From the NCBI GenBank assembly GCA_944322585.1, contig CALUPB010000012.1, forward strand, positions 1 through 64,000: a stretch of DNA of 64,000 bases. Reading direction: 5' to 3'. This stretch comes from an uncultured Bacteroidales bacterium (GTDB lineage: Bacteria > Bacteroidota > Bacteroidia > Bacteroidales > UBA932). This document shows, in pieces, positions 32,644 through 43,097 of this stretch (its first letter is position 1; every line of letters starts with the position of its first letter). The position numbers and the translations under genes were made by a program. The notes under the pieces were generated by a model, which was not told where the DNA came from, searched no databases, and saw only the letters and a list, made by a program, of their open reading frames with translations.

Positions 32644-33372
32644 ATGGATATGGGGAAAAATGAAGTGATATACAACGGTGAATCGGTCAGAATTTCCGCT
32701 ACGGACAATCCGGAGGAAGTCAGGGTCCGTTTCACCGACAGTATCACCGCTTTCAACAAGATAAAGAAAGCTGTCATTGTCGGGAAGGGAAGGCTGAATA
32801 CGTCCATAGCCGCCATGATTTTCGAAATCCTTGAGAAGAATGGTGTCAGGACCCATTTCCTGGGCAAGGTGTCGGAAAATGAGCTTCTGTGCAGGAGAGT
32901 GGAGACAATACCCATAGAGGTGATCGTACGCAATGTGATAGCAGGTTCCATGGCAGCGAGACTCGGGCTCAGGGAAGGTATGGTTCCCGCATCTCCGGTA
33001 TATGACCTGTGCTATAAGAACAGCGATCTGTGCAATCCTCTTATAAATGACTGCCATGCAGTGGCTCTCGGTCTGGTGGACGAAGGCGAGCTTAAGACAA
33101 TGTACGCCATGACCGCGAAGATAAACGATGTACTGAAGCCTCTTTTCCTGAAAGTCGGGATATGTTTGGCGGATTTCAAGATAGAGTTCGGGAGGGTGCC
33201 GTCAGGCGGACTTGTCCTTGCGGACGAGATTACCCCGGACAACGCCCGTTTCTGGGACGCAGCGACCGGTGAGAAATATGACAAGGACCGCTTCCGCAGG
33301 GATTTGGGCAAGGTAGGGGACGCATACAGGACAATATATAATAAGGTACTGGAAATCAAGGAAAGTTTATGA
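32644..33372 (+). CDS. purC: SAICAR synthetase
   Basis: This 242-residue ligase joins CAIR and aspartate to give SAICAR. Family blocks: VIYNGESVRI at the start, GKGRLNTSIAAMIFEILEK, VIVRNVIAGS (about 84-93), LINDCHAVALGL, LADFKIEFGR and the C-terminal ADEITPDNARFWD plus FRRDLGKVGDAY. Most similar proteins start close to MGKNEVIYNG, so I place the ATG at 32644; an in-frame ATG at 32575 overlaps the purL stop and would add 23 residues. Its stop overlaps the purF ATG by 4 nt. Confidence 0.94.
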   Translation: MDMGKNEVIYNGESVRISATDNPEEVRVRFTDSITAFNKIKKAVIVGKGRLNTSIAAMIFEILEKNGVRTHFLGKVSENELLCRRVETIPIEVIVRNVIAGSMAARLGLREGMVPASPVYDLCYKNSDLCNPLINDCHAVALGLVDEGELKTMYAMTAKINDVLKPLFLKVGICLADFKIEFGRVPSGGLVLADEITPDNARFWDAATGEKYDKDRFRRDLGKVGDAYRTIYNKVLEIKESL

Positions 33373-34790
33373 CGGACGACTTGACACAGGTGCGCGGACT
33401 TCACGAAGAATGCGGAGTGTTCGGGGTATGGGGAGTTCCCGAAGCCGCGGGACTTGCATATTACGGACTCCATTCTCTCCAGCACAGAGGACAGGAAGGA
33501 TGCGGCATAGTGACCGTGAATGATGACGGAGTATTGCGCAGGGTCAAGGGTGAAGGACTTGTGTCGGAAGTTTTCAATGAGGAAAAGATTGCGTCTCTTC
33601 CCGGTTCCATGGCCATAGGGCATGTGCGTTATTCCACTACAGGGGGAGGAGGGATAGAGAATGTCCAGCCGTTCCTTTTCCGGCACAATACCGGAGACTT
33701 TGCACTGGCGCATAACGGAAATCTCGTGAATTCCGCGCAGCTGCGTAAATATCTGGAAGACAGGGGAAGCCTGTTCCAGTCATCTTCCGACAGCGAAATC
33801 CTTGCCCATCTGATAAAAAAGGATGCGGCAGACCGTCATGAGCCGAGGATTCTCGCCATAACGGAAGCCCTGAATATGATAGAGGGCGCATTCGCCTTTC
33901 TCATAATGACGAAGAACAGGATATATGCATGCCGGGACAAGTACGGTCTGCGTCCTCTTTCTATCGGAAGGCTCGGGGATGGATATGTCCTGAGCAGCGA
34001 AACCTGTGCATTCGATGCCATAGGGGCGGAATTCATACGGGACATGGAGCCCGGGGAGATAGTTACCGTGGACAGCCATGGCATCAGAAGCAGACGCTAT
34101 TCGGAGTATCGGAGGAATGCCATGTGTGCCATGGAGTACATCTATTTTGCCCGTCCGGACAGTGATATAGAAGGCTGCAACGTCCACAGTTTCAGGAAAG
34201 AGACCGGGCGGTTGCTGTGGAATGAGGCTCCTGCCGATGCGGATATCGTGGTAGGGGTACCGGATTCCAGTCTCAGTGCGGCAATGGGGTACAGTGAGGC
34301 TTCCGGGTTGCCGTATGAGATGGGCCTTGTCAAGAACAAATACATAGGCAGGACATTCATCTATCCTTCCCAGTCCATGAGGGAAAAGGGAGTCAGGATG
34401 AAACTGTCTGCCGTAAAGACGATAGTGAAGGGGAAACGGGTCGTGCTTGTGGATGATTCTGTTGTCAGAGGTACCACTTCACGGCGTATAGTGGCGATGT
34501 TGCGGGAGGCGGGAGCGCAGGAAGTGCATCTGAGGATTGCTTCTCCGATGATAAAGTCTCCGTGTTTCTATGGGGTGGACATTTCCACTTATGAGGAACT
34601 GCTCTGTGCGCACAAGTCATTGGCTGAAGTGACGGAGACCATAGGGGCGGATTCAGTGGCATTCCTTTCGGAGGGGGCTCTTTTCAGGGCCGGCGGCAGG
34701 AGCGACCTGTGTCTTGCCTGCTTCAACGGCCGCTATCCGACATCGCTTTACCAGAGTCTTGAAGAGGCCAACAAGGACGGCAAGTTCTGA
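33369..34790 (+). CDS. purF: Amidophosphoribosyltransferase
   Basis: This 473-residue enzyme catalyses the first committed step, PRPP plus glutamine to phosphoribosylamine. The glutaminase Cys lies in HEECGVFG at about residue 15, preceded by a short propeptide to be removed, as in the Bacillus-type enzyme. The PRPP-binding loop is VVLVDDSVVRGTTSRRI (about 358-374). Cys residues in EGCNVHSF and in CLACFNG near the C-terminus fit the 4Fe-4S type. Length is normal. It overlaps purC by 4 nt and is followed closely by coaW. Confidence 0.95.
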   Translation: MTDDLTQVRGLHEECGVFGVWGVPEAAGLAYYGLHSLQHRGQEGCGIVTVNDDGVLRRVKGEGLVSEVFNEEKIASLPGSMAIGHVRYSTTGGGGIENVQPFLFRHNTGDFALAHNGNLVNSAQLRKYLEDRGSLFQSSSDSEILAHLIKKDAADRHEPRILAITEALNMIEGAFAFLIMTKNRIYACRDKYGLRPLSIGRLGDGYVLSSETCAFDAIGAEFIRDMEPGEIVTVDSHGIRSRRYSEYRRNAMCAMEYIYFARPDSDIEGCNVHSFRKETGRLLWNEAPADADIVVGVPDSSLSAAMGYSEASGLPYEMGLVKNKYIGRTFIYPSQSMREKGVRMKLSAVKTIVKGKRVVLVDDSVVRGTTSRRIVAMLREAGAQEVHLRIASPMIKSPCFYGVDISTYEELLCAHKSLAEVTETIGADSVAFLSEGALFRAGGRSDLCLACFNGRYPTSLYQSLEEANKDGKF

Positions 34791-34816
34791 TTGGGAATGA
34801 CATTAATTGACATTAA

Positions 34817-35629
34817 ATGATAATAGGCATAGACGTAGGCGGAAGCACGACAAAGATTGTCGGCATAGACGGCGGGGCGCTGAAAGCTCCCCAATTCATC
34901 AGGGCGGACGACCCGGTCACCTCCCTATTCGGGGCTTTCGGCAAATATATCTACGACAATCATATAGCTCTTCCCGATGTGGAGCATGTCATGCTTACCG
35001 GTGTGGGAAGCGCATATATTGACAGCGATCTCTACGGCCTGCCTACTACGAAAGTCGATGAATTCAAGGCCAATGCCTTGGGTGCAAGGTACGGCAGCGG
35101 TCTCGACAGGATGATAGTCGTGAGCATGGGGACAGGCACCTCGTTCATAAAGGTTGACGGGGAAAATATGGAACATCTGGGAGGTATGGCCATAGGAGGG
35201 GGAACTCTTCAGGGGCTTTCCAGAATCCTCTTCAAGACGCATGATATCAGACAGGTCATGTCCATGTCCATGAATGGGGATGTGTCTGCGGTCGATCTGC
35301 AGATAGGAGACATATCCAGGGAGGAAATCCCGGGACTTCCGTACAGCGCGACAGCATCGAATTTCGGGAAAGCCGAAGCCAATGCTTCTCAGAATGACAT
35401 TGCGGCCGGTCTTGTCAACATGATTCTTCAGGCAATAGGCAGTGCTGCGAATTTTGTCGCGAGGAATACGGAGATAAAGGATTTCGTCCTGATAGGCAAT
35501 TTGTCGATGCTCCCGCAGTGCAGACCGACATTCGACAGGATTGCGGAACTGTACGGTATCCGGTTCCATATTCCGGAGTACCGGGAATACAGGACCGCCC
35601 TCGGTGCCGCCTTGAGCTGGCGGGTATAG
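34817..35629 (+). CDS. coaW: Type II pantothenate kinase
   Basis: This 270-residue enzyme phosphorylates pantothenate, the first step to coenzyme A. It has the ASKHA ATPase motifs of type II kinases: MIIGIDVGGSTTKIVGID at the start (phosphate 1), VVSMGTGTSFI near 93 (phosphate 2) and GGMAIGGGTLQGL near 114. A C-terminal FVLIGNLSMLPQCRP supplies the adenosine site. It lies between purF and purM on the same strand with short gaps (26 bp to purF), so it is probably co-transcribed with purine genes. This linkage may be simple operon packing. Confidence 0.9.
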   Translation: MIIGIDVGGSTTKIVGIDGGALKAPQFIRADDPVTSLFGAFGKYIYDNHIALPDVEHVMLTGVGSAYIDSDLYGLPTTKVDEFKANALGARYGSGLDRMIVVSMGTGTSFIKVDGENMEHLGGMAIGGGTLQGLSRILFKTHDIRQVMSMSMNGDVSAVDLQIGDISREEIPGLPYSATASNFGKAEANASQNDIAAGLVNMILQAIGSAANFVARNTEIKDFVLIGNLSMLPQCRPTFDRIAELYGIRFHIPEYREYRTALGAALSWRV

Positions 35630-35756
35630 TATCGGCGTCAGGACCATGGATGATCCTGGTTTGCCGGTCTGACATTGCTGATCATACGTCCGGCACCGGA
35701 CAGCCTGCGGGAAGAATTGGAAATGCAGATGATTGATTATTAAAATACAGAACGTT

Positions 35757-36782
35757 ATGGCAGAGAGTTACGAGAAAGCCGGTGTAAACCTTGAAGCCGG
35801 GTATGAAGTGGTCCGCAGGATCAAATCGCATGTCGCGTCGACCGCCCGCACGGGTGTGATGGGAAATATCGGGTCATTCGGAGGGATGTTTGACCTTTCC
35901 TCCCTGAACATGAAGGAGCCTGTGCTCGTCAGCGGTACCGACGGGGTCGGGACGAAGTTGAAACTTGCATTCGCGCTGGACAGACATGACACAATCGGTA
36001 TTGATGCAGTGGCCATGTGTGTCAATGATGTGCTTGCCCAGGGGGCCGAACCTCTTTTCTTCCTCGACTATGTGGCCGTCGGCCATAACGAGCCGTGGAA
36101 AGTGGAGGCCATAGTTTCCGGAGTGGCAGAGGGCTGCCGTCAGGCAGGATGTGCCCTTGTCGGAGGCGAGACGGCGGAGATGCCCGGGATGTATTCGGAC
36201 GGGGAATACGACATTGCCGGGTTTACTGTCGGGGCTGTGGAGAAGTCGAAACTCATCGACGGGTCGAAAGTGAAAGCTGGGGACGTGCTTGTGGGCATAG
36301 CCTCTTCCGGTATACATTCCAACGGGTTCAGCCTTGTCCGCAAGATTTTCGCCGACAACAGTCTCGACCTGAGCGCCTCCTATCCTGAACTTGACGGCAG
36401 GAGTCTCGGCGACGTGGCTTTGACTCCGACTAAAATCTATGTGAAACAGGTGTTGGATGTCATCAGACAGTGTGATGTCCACGGGGTCGCCCATATAACG
36501 GGAGGCGGTTTCGACGAGAATATCCCGCGTATCCTGCATGAGGGTCAGGGTATAGAGATCAGGGAAGGCAGCTGGGAGATACTTCCGATTTTCCGTTTTC
36601 TTGAGAAATACGGGAAGATTGCCCACAGGGAGATGTTCAATATTTTCAATATGGGTATCGGAATGGTGCTGGCCCTCAATGCTTCCGAGTCGCAGAAAGC
36701 CATTGACATCCTTGCATCGCACGGTGAAAGGGCCTCTGTCATCGGTTCCGTCACCGCCACCCCGGGTGTCTCTATCATATGA
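35757..36782 (+). CDS. purM: Phosphoribosylformylglycinamidine cyclo-ligase (AIR synthetase)
   Basis: This 341-residue enzyme closes the imidazole ring (FGAM to AIR). Typical blocks: [19 protein letters not shown] at the N-terminus, [15 protein letters not shown] (about 60-74), [20 protein letters not shown] (about 83-102), [12 protein letters not shown] and GLVRKIF-like [11 protein letters not shown] start at 35757 (MAESYEKAG); an ATG 24 nt upstream is in frame but poorer. It follows coaW after 127 bp and precedes purH after 61 bp. Confidence 0.96.
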   Translation: MAESYEKAGVNLEAGYEVVRRIKSHVASTARTGVMGNIGSFGGMFDLSSLNMKEPVLVSGTDGVGTKLKLAFALDRHDTIGIDAVAMCVNDVLAQGAEPLFFLDYVAVGHNEPWKVEAIVSGVAEGCRQAGCALVGGETAEMPGMYSDGEYDIAGFTVGAVEKSKLIDGSKVKAGDVLVGIASSGIHSNGFSLVRKIFADNSLDLSASYPELDGRSLGDVALTPTKIYVKQVLDVIRQCDVHGVAHITGGGFDENIPRILHEGQGIEIREGSWEILPIFRFLEKYGKIAHREMFNIFNMGIGMVLALNASESQKAIDILASHGERASVIGSVTATPGVSII

Positions 36783-36843
36783 TAGCAGATTGGCGGCCAG
36801 GAAGCTGTAATGTTTTATTGAATAGTATCAAATACTTTATATT

Positions 36844-38394
36844 ATGAGAGCATTATTTTCCGTAAGCGATAAGACTGGCGTGGTAGAATTCGCCAGCGCA
36901 CTCAAAAGCCTCGGCTGGGACATCATAGCCACGGGCGGTACAATGAAACTCCTGAAGGAAGCGGGACTCGAAATCATCAACATCAGCGATGTCACCGGTT
37001 TCCCGGAAATCTGCGACGGTCGCGTGAAGACCCTTCATCCCAAGGTACATGGCGGACTTCTCGGAAGACGGGATCTGGAGAGCCACCGACAGCAGCTCAA
37101 GGAGAACGGGATAGAATACATTGACCTCGTATGCGTCAACCTCTATCCGTTCAAGGAGACCATAGCCAAGCCGGATGTCACCATGGAGGATGCAGTCGAA
37201 CATATCGACATCGGTGGGCCGTCCATGCTCCGCAGTGCGGCCAAGAACTGGGCTGACGTTACCGTAGTATGCCATCCGGAGGATTACGGGAAGGTGATAG
37301 ACGAGATCCGCTCTACTGGCAATACGACGAAGGAGACCCGTCTGGAACTTTCCGCAAAGGCATATACCCATACAGCCGAATATGACATCATGATTGCTAC
37401 CTATATGCGGGCACAGGCAGGGCTTAACGAGAAACTGTTCCTGGAGTATGACCTGAAGCAGAGCCTCCGCTACGGAGAGAACCCTCACCAGCAGGCCAAG
37501 TTCTATGCTGCGATGGAGAAGGTGCCCTATTCGCTTGCGACAGCGGAGCAGCTCAACGGCAAGGAGCTTTCCTACAACAATATCCAGGATGCGAATGCGG
37601 CCCTGAATATCGTCCGCGAGTTCGATGAGCCGTTCTGTGTAGGCCTTAAGCATATGAATCCTTGCGGGGCGGCTGTCGGCAAGGATGTCACGGATGCATG
37701 GAAGAAGACATTCGAGGCTGACAAGGTCAGCATTTTCGGAGGTATTGTGGCTACCAACCGCGAGATCAATCTTGAAGTCGCAGAGCTGATGAAGCCGATA
37801 TTCCTCGAAATCATCATGGCTCCTTCATTCTCCGAAGATGCCCTTGCCCTTCTCAGGACCAAGAAGAATCTCCGTCTGCTGAAAGTCGATATGACAAAGG
37901 ACGACAAGATCCGCCGGCAGTTCGTGAGTGTCAACGGCGGGCTTCTCGTCCAGGATCAGGATATTGTCACGAAGACCGTAACGCCGGAAATGTGCGTGAC
38001 CGAGGCCAAACCGCAGCCGGAGGATATGGCCGACCTCGATTTCGCATGGCATATCGTCAAGCATGTCAAGTCGAACGCAATCGTAGTAGTCAAAAACGGC
38101 ATGACATACGGAGTCGGAGCCGGTCAGATGAACCGTATCGGCTCGGCAGAGATTGCACTCAAGGAGGCCAAAGCCACGATAGAGACCAATGGAGGCAAGG
38201 TGGAGGACTTCGGACTCGTCCTGGCATCCGACGGTTTCTTCCCGTTCGATGACTGCGTAGCCCTTGCGGCGGAATACGGTGTCAGGGCCATTGTACAGCC
38301 GGGAGGAAGTGTCCGTGACGGGGATTCCATAGCCAAGGCCAATGAGCACGGCATTCCGATGCTCTTCACGGGCAACCGCCATTTCAAGCATTAA
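36844..38394 (+). CDS. purH: Bifunctional AICAR transformylase / IMP cyclohydrolase
   Basis: This 516-residue enzyme does the last two steps to IMP. The N-terminal MGS-like cyclohydrolase domain starts MRALFSVSDKTGVVEFA and includes IATGGTMKLL and KTLHPKVHGG. The transformylase domain starts after about 200 with LRYGENPHQQAKFY, and includes LKHMNPCGAAVG and the C-terminal SDGFFPFDDCV and VQPGGSVRD. It uses 10-formyl-tetrahydrofolate, which the nearby folD supplies. A clear terminator follows, so it ends the first pur operon. Confidence 0.97.
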   Translation: MRALFSVSDKTGVVEFASALKSLGWDIIATGGTMKLLKEAGLEIINISDVTGFPEICDGRVKTLHPKVHGGLLGRRDLESHRQQLKENGIEYIDLVCVNLYPFKETIAKPDVTMEDAVEHIDIGGPSMLRSAAKNWADVTVVCHPEDYGKVIDEIRSTGNTTKETRLELSAKAYTHTAEYDIMIATYMRAQAGLNEKLFLEYDLKQSLRYGENPHQQAKFYAAMEKVPYSLATAEQLNGKELSYNNIQDANAALNIVREFDEPFCVGLKHMNPCGAAVGKDVTDAWKKTFEADKVSIFGGIVATNREINLEVAELMKPIFLEIIMAPSFSEDALALLRTKKNLRLLKVDMTKDDKIRRQFVSVNGGLLVQDQDIVTKTVTPEMCVTEAKPQPEDMADLDFAWHIVKHVKSNAIVVVKNGMTYGVGAGQMNRIGSAEIALKEAKATIETNGGKVEDFGLVLASDGFFPFDDCVALAAEYGVRAIVQPGGSVRDGDSIAKANEHGIPMLFTGNRHFKH

Positions 38395-38397
38395 GAA

Positions 38398-38433
38398 GGG
38401 GACTGACCTGAAAATGCGGGTCGGTCCCTTTCT
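38398..38433 (+). terminator. Terminator after purH
   Basis: GGGACTGACC (38399-38408) pairs with GGTCGGTCCC with one G-T wobble, followed by TTTCTGTTT. Confidence 0.8.
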
Positions 38434-38536
38434 GTTTCCGCAAGTTCCTGTCGCCTCACTACCTGCTATCCGTCTCCTGTGTGCCAATATGGAAGTACGG
38501 CGATTTCATTGTCTCTCATATCCGCCTGTTCCATAT

Positions 38537-40151
<1,615 letters not shown>

Positions 40152-40164
40152 AATCGTTCCTATA

Positions 40165-40318
40165 TTATCATATATACTGTATTGCCTCGGCATAACAAAT
40201 AAGTCTATTTTACTATCGGTCTCTGCGTATATTTGGCCTGTCTGCCATGTATACTGTTGCGCCTCGGCAATTGCAAACAAGTATGCATTGTTCTCGGCTT
40301 CTGCGTATATTCTTGTAT
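40165..40318. repeat. Interspersed repeat family B, two units, inverted
   Basis: Units are recognisable by CTCGGCTTCTGCGTATAT (near 40300), GTTGCGCCTCGGCAATTG (near 40257), TCTGCGTATATTTG (40222-40235) and ATTGCCTCGGCATAAC (near 40181). The central palindromes are degenerate compared with the copies at 6542 and 58143. Confidence 0.8.
40169..40199 (-). promoter_or_regulatory. Promoter-like boxes inside family B, facing the hsdR remnant
   Basis: TTTG (40199-40196), 19 nt, then TATATATG (40176-40169) on the minus strand, 17 bp before the hsdR ATG. This uses the opposite end of the repeat from the copies at 1736, 6542 and 58143. Confidence 0.5.
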
Positions 40319-40456
40319 TATCAGAAGTTGTACGCTAAAATCAGACCATCCCGGATGCAATTGCATTATGCAAATATAGTCAATTATATCCGATGGTAAG
40401 GATGGTTTTCCTTTCCTTTTCCCGGATGTCCGGTGCAGAAATCGGAAATTTATGTG
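40319..40456. other. Intergenic stretch before purD
   Basis: AT-rich then GC-mixed sequence without a gene. It holds no clear terminator or riboswitch that I can recognise. Confidence 0.45.
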
Positions 40457-40464
40457 TAAGTTTG
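40457..40464 (+). promoter_or_regulatory. Likely purD promoter (TAAGTTTG)
   Basis: TAAGTTTG fits TAnnTTTG; the leader to the ATG would be about 140 nt. Confidence 0.5.
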
Positions 40465-40609
40465 CAGTCCGGTGCCGGTGCGTTTTGTCCGGTTGTGCGG
40501 TGTAATGTGTATGGAGGGTACGGTGATGAAGCTGTATATCCGCCGACGGTGTCTGTGCCGGACTGATGGTGTGACTGCTTGGAAAAACAGAAAAAATTTA
40601 ATTGACGAT

Positions 40610-41980
40610 ATGATAATGGACAGGAAAGTTTTGGTGGTCGGAGGCGGTGGAAGGTGTCATGCCATAGTGGATGCCCTTTCGCGTTCTCCTCAGGTATCGA
40701 AGATATATTGTGCTCCGGGCAATGCGGGGATTGCGGCGCAGGCGGAATGCGTACCGCTGAAGGATACCCAGGTCATGGAGCTGAAGCAGTTCGCTCTCGA
40801 CCATGGGGTGGATTTGACGGTAGTCGGTCCTGAGGCTTCGCTCGCCGCCGGAATCACGGACGTGTTCAATGAGGCAGGCCTGAGGATATTCGGCCCGACA
40901 AAGGCGGCCGCAACGATAGAGTCCAGCAAGGATTTCGCTAAAAGGCTGATGGAGAAGTATGATGTCCCGACTGCCGCATACAGGACTTTTGAGGATTATG
41001 GCGAGGCTGTGGAATATGTCCGAGACCATTCCATGCCGGTCGTGCTGAAATATGACGGGCTTGCGGCGGGGAAGGGAGTCGTGATACCGGATACGTTCGA
41101 GGAGGCCGAGACAGTGTTGAGGGAGATGCTGCTGGACGATATGTTCGGCAAGGGCAAGGTGGTCGTGGAGGATTTCCTGATGGGACCGGAATTTTCCCTG
41201 ATGTGTTTCGTAAACGGCACTGAGGTGTATCCAATGGCTCTTTCGCAGGATCACAAGAGGGCATATGAAGGTGACAGCGGCCCGAATACGGGAGGCATGG
41301 GAGCTTATTCCCCGTTGCCTTTCATTACGGATGAAGATATGGAGTATTCCGTAGAGAAAATCATGAAACCGGTGGCGGCAGGCCTTGTCAAGGAAGGATG
41401 CCCTTTCAAGGGAGTGTTGTACGGCGGGCTGATGAAGACTCCGGAAGGAGTGAAGGTCATAGAGTTCAACTGCCGGTTCGGAGACCCGGAGACGGAAGTT
41501 GTGCTGCCGAGACTGGAGTCCGATATTTATGATATATTCTCGAGCATCGCCGATGGGACTCCGATGCCTGAAATCAGATGGTCGGACAGGGCTACGATGG
41601 GATTCGTGATGGCGTCCAAAGGTTATCCCGGTCATTATGACAAAGGCTTTGATATTACCGGACTGGAGGCTCTTGCTGATGACCCTGACATTAAGGTATA
41701 TCATATGGGGACAGCTTTTGCCGGTCAGACGGGTGCATCCGTTCATGGACAGTCGGAAACAGCGGGTCAGGTCATGCCGGAAGATTCCGACGGCCGGATG
41801 GCAGCCGGGAAGAGGACAGTGACTGCCGGAGGCCGTGTGCTGATGGTCGTGGGGTTCGGACAGACGTTGCAGGACGCCCATGACAAGGCGCTGGAGGCTG
41901 TGGAGCATATCCGATGCGACAATCTGTTCTATCGCCGGGACATAGGCTGGAGGGTGCTTCAGCCATCCGGAGCGCGTTAG
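40610..41980 (+). CDS. purD: Phosphoribosylamine-glycine ligase (GAR synthetase)
   Basis: This 456-residue ligase makes GAR from phosphoribosylamine, glycine and ATP. ATP-grasp blocks are clear: VLKYDGLAAGKGVVIPD (about 144-160), EDFLMGPEFSLMCFVNG, DHKRAYEGDSGPNTGGMGAYSP (about 219-240) and EFNCRFGDPETEVVLPRLES (about 285-304). Two oddities: the N-terminal motif reads GGGGRCHAI where family members, as I recall them, have GGREHA; and about 30 extra residues (about 370-404, HGQSETAGQVMPEDSDGRMA) interrupt the C-terminal domain before GGRVLMVVGFG. Start at 40610 or the in-frame ATG at 40616; the longer frame from 40472 lacks family support. Confidence 0.93.
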   Translation: MIMDRKVLVVGGGGRCHAIVDALSRSPQVSKIYCAPGNAGIAAQAECVPLKDTQVMELKQFALDHGVDLTVVGPEASLAAGITDVFNEAGLRIFGPTKAAATIESSKDFAKRLMEKYDVPTAAYRTFEDYGEAVEYVRDHSMPVVLKYDGLAAGKGVVIPDTFEEAETVLREMLLDDMFGKGKVVVEDFLMGPEFSLMCFVNGTEVYPMALSQDHKRAYEGDSGPNTGGMGAYSPLPFITDEDMEYSVEKIMKPVAAGLVKEGCPFKGVLYGGLMKTPEGVKVIEFNCRFGDPETEVVLPRLESDIYDIFSSIADGTPMPEIRWSDRATMGFVMASKGYPGHYDKGFDITGLEALADDPDIKVYHMGTAFAGQTGASVHGQSETAGQVMPEDSDGRMAAGKRTVTAGGRVLMVVGFGQTLQDAHDKALEAVEHIRCDNLFYRRDIGWRVLQPSGAR

Positions 41981-42030
41981 TCCGTCAGGCGGATTGGTAT
42001 CCTCATAAAATTTATAATGACAAAAATCAA

Positions 42031-42156
42031 GGAGGTTGACCCAAAATAAGGAATTTCAAGATTTGCGACGATGAGAAAACCGCAGTGTACTGGTGTACAT
42101 GAGGATTTTCGAAGCAAGTGTAACTAACGCAGGCATACCCTTTTTGGTCGACCTCC
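42031..42156 (+). ncRNA. Structured leader element, folD copy
   Basis: Outer arms GGAGGTTGACC (42031-42041) and GGTCGACCTCC (42146-42156) pair over 11 bp with one wobble. Inside, GATTTGCGA and GCAAGTG arms, GAAAA...TTTTC, and a small hairpin TGTAC-TGGT-GTACA are visible. It ends 23 nt before the folD ATG and is closely similar to the cysS copy. Confidence 0.65.
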
Positions 42157-42179
42157 TAAAACAGCTTTTAATTGAACGA

Positions 42180-43028
42180 ATGATAATAAGCGGTAAAGAA
42201 TTGTCAGCTAAGCTGAAGACGGAAATGGCGGCGCAGGTGTCCGCTTTTCCGGAAAAGTACGGGCGCGTCCCGCATCTGGTCGTGATCCTTGTCGGTGATG
42301 ATCCGGCGAGCATTTCCTATGTCACGGGAAAGGCAAAGGCATCAGAGGTCGTGGGTATCCGGAATACGACCATCCGGAAGCCGGATACCATATCGGAGGA
42401 AGAGCTGCTCGGGCTGATACGGGATTTGAATGAGGATGATGCCGTTGACGGCATCCTCGTCCAGCTTCCGCTTCCGGAACATATAAGTGAAGCCAAAGTG
42501 ATAGAGACAATATCCAAGGAGAAGGATGTGGACGGCTTCCATCCTCTGAATGTGGCTGCCCTGTGGCAGAAACAGGAGTGTACGGTTCCGTGTACTCCGA
42601 AAGGCATCATTAAGATGCTTAAGGCCGCCGGTGTTACCTTGCAGGGCAAGCGGGCGGTCGTTATAGGCCGCAGCAATATTGTAGGACTTCCTGTGGCGAA
42701 ACTCCTGCTGGATGAAAACGCCACTGTGACCATAGCCCACAGCCGTACCGTCAATCTTCCGGAAATCACACGGCAGGCCGATGTACTGGTCGTGGCTGTC
42801 GGACGGCCGCGGTTCGTGACGGCTGACATGGTGTCGGAAGGTGCTGTCGTCATCGATGTCGGGGTCAACCGTGATCCTGAGACCGGCAAGCTCTGCGGGG
42901 ATGTCGACTTTGCGGCTATCGAGCCTAAGGCATCCGTAATAACTCCGGTGCCTGGCGGTGTGGGCCCGATGACGATATGCTGTCTTATGGAGAATACCAT
43001 CGAATGTTTTCTCCGCCGGCAGAAGTAG
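42180..43028 (+). CDS. folD: Methylene-THF dehydrogenase / cyclohydrolase
   Basis: This 282-residue bifunctional enzyme converts 5,10-methylene-THF to 10-formyl-THF, the cofactor used by PurH. Motifs: SYVTGKAKASEVVGI (catalytic Lys, about 41-55), DGILVQLPLPEHI (about 87-99), KDVDGFHPLNV, VVIGRSNIVGLP (NADP site, about 161-172) and VITPVPGGVGPMT near the end. I start at 42180 (MIISGKELSAKL), the family start; the longer frame reads through the folded leader. It is 199 bp after purD, likely in the same transcript, and convergent with the LacI-type gene. Confidence 0.96.
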   Translation: MIISGKELSAKLKTEMAAQVSAFPEKYGRVPHLVVILVGDDPASISYVTGKAKASEVVGIRNTTIRKPDTISEEELLGLIRDLNEDDAVDGILVQLPLPEHISEAKVIETISKEKDVDGFHPLNVAALWQKQECTVPCTPKGIIKMLKAAGVTLQGKRAVVIGRSNIVGLPVAKLLLDENATVTIAHSRTVNLPEITRQADVLVVAVGRPRFVTADMVSEGAVVIDVGVNRDPETGKLCGDVDFAAIEPKASVITPVPGGVGPMTICCLMENTIECFLRRQK

Positions 43029-43097
43029 TGTATGCCGTATGTGCCGGGCTGCAGCGACAGTTTACGGTGTATCTTTCCGTAACGTGTTCATGGGCTG

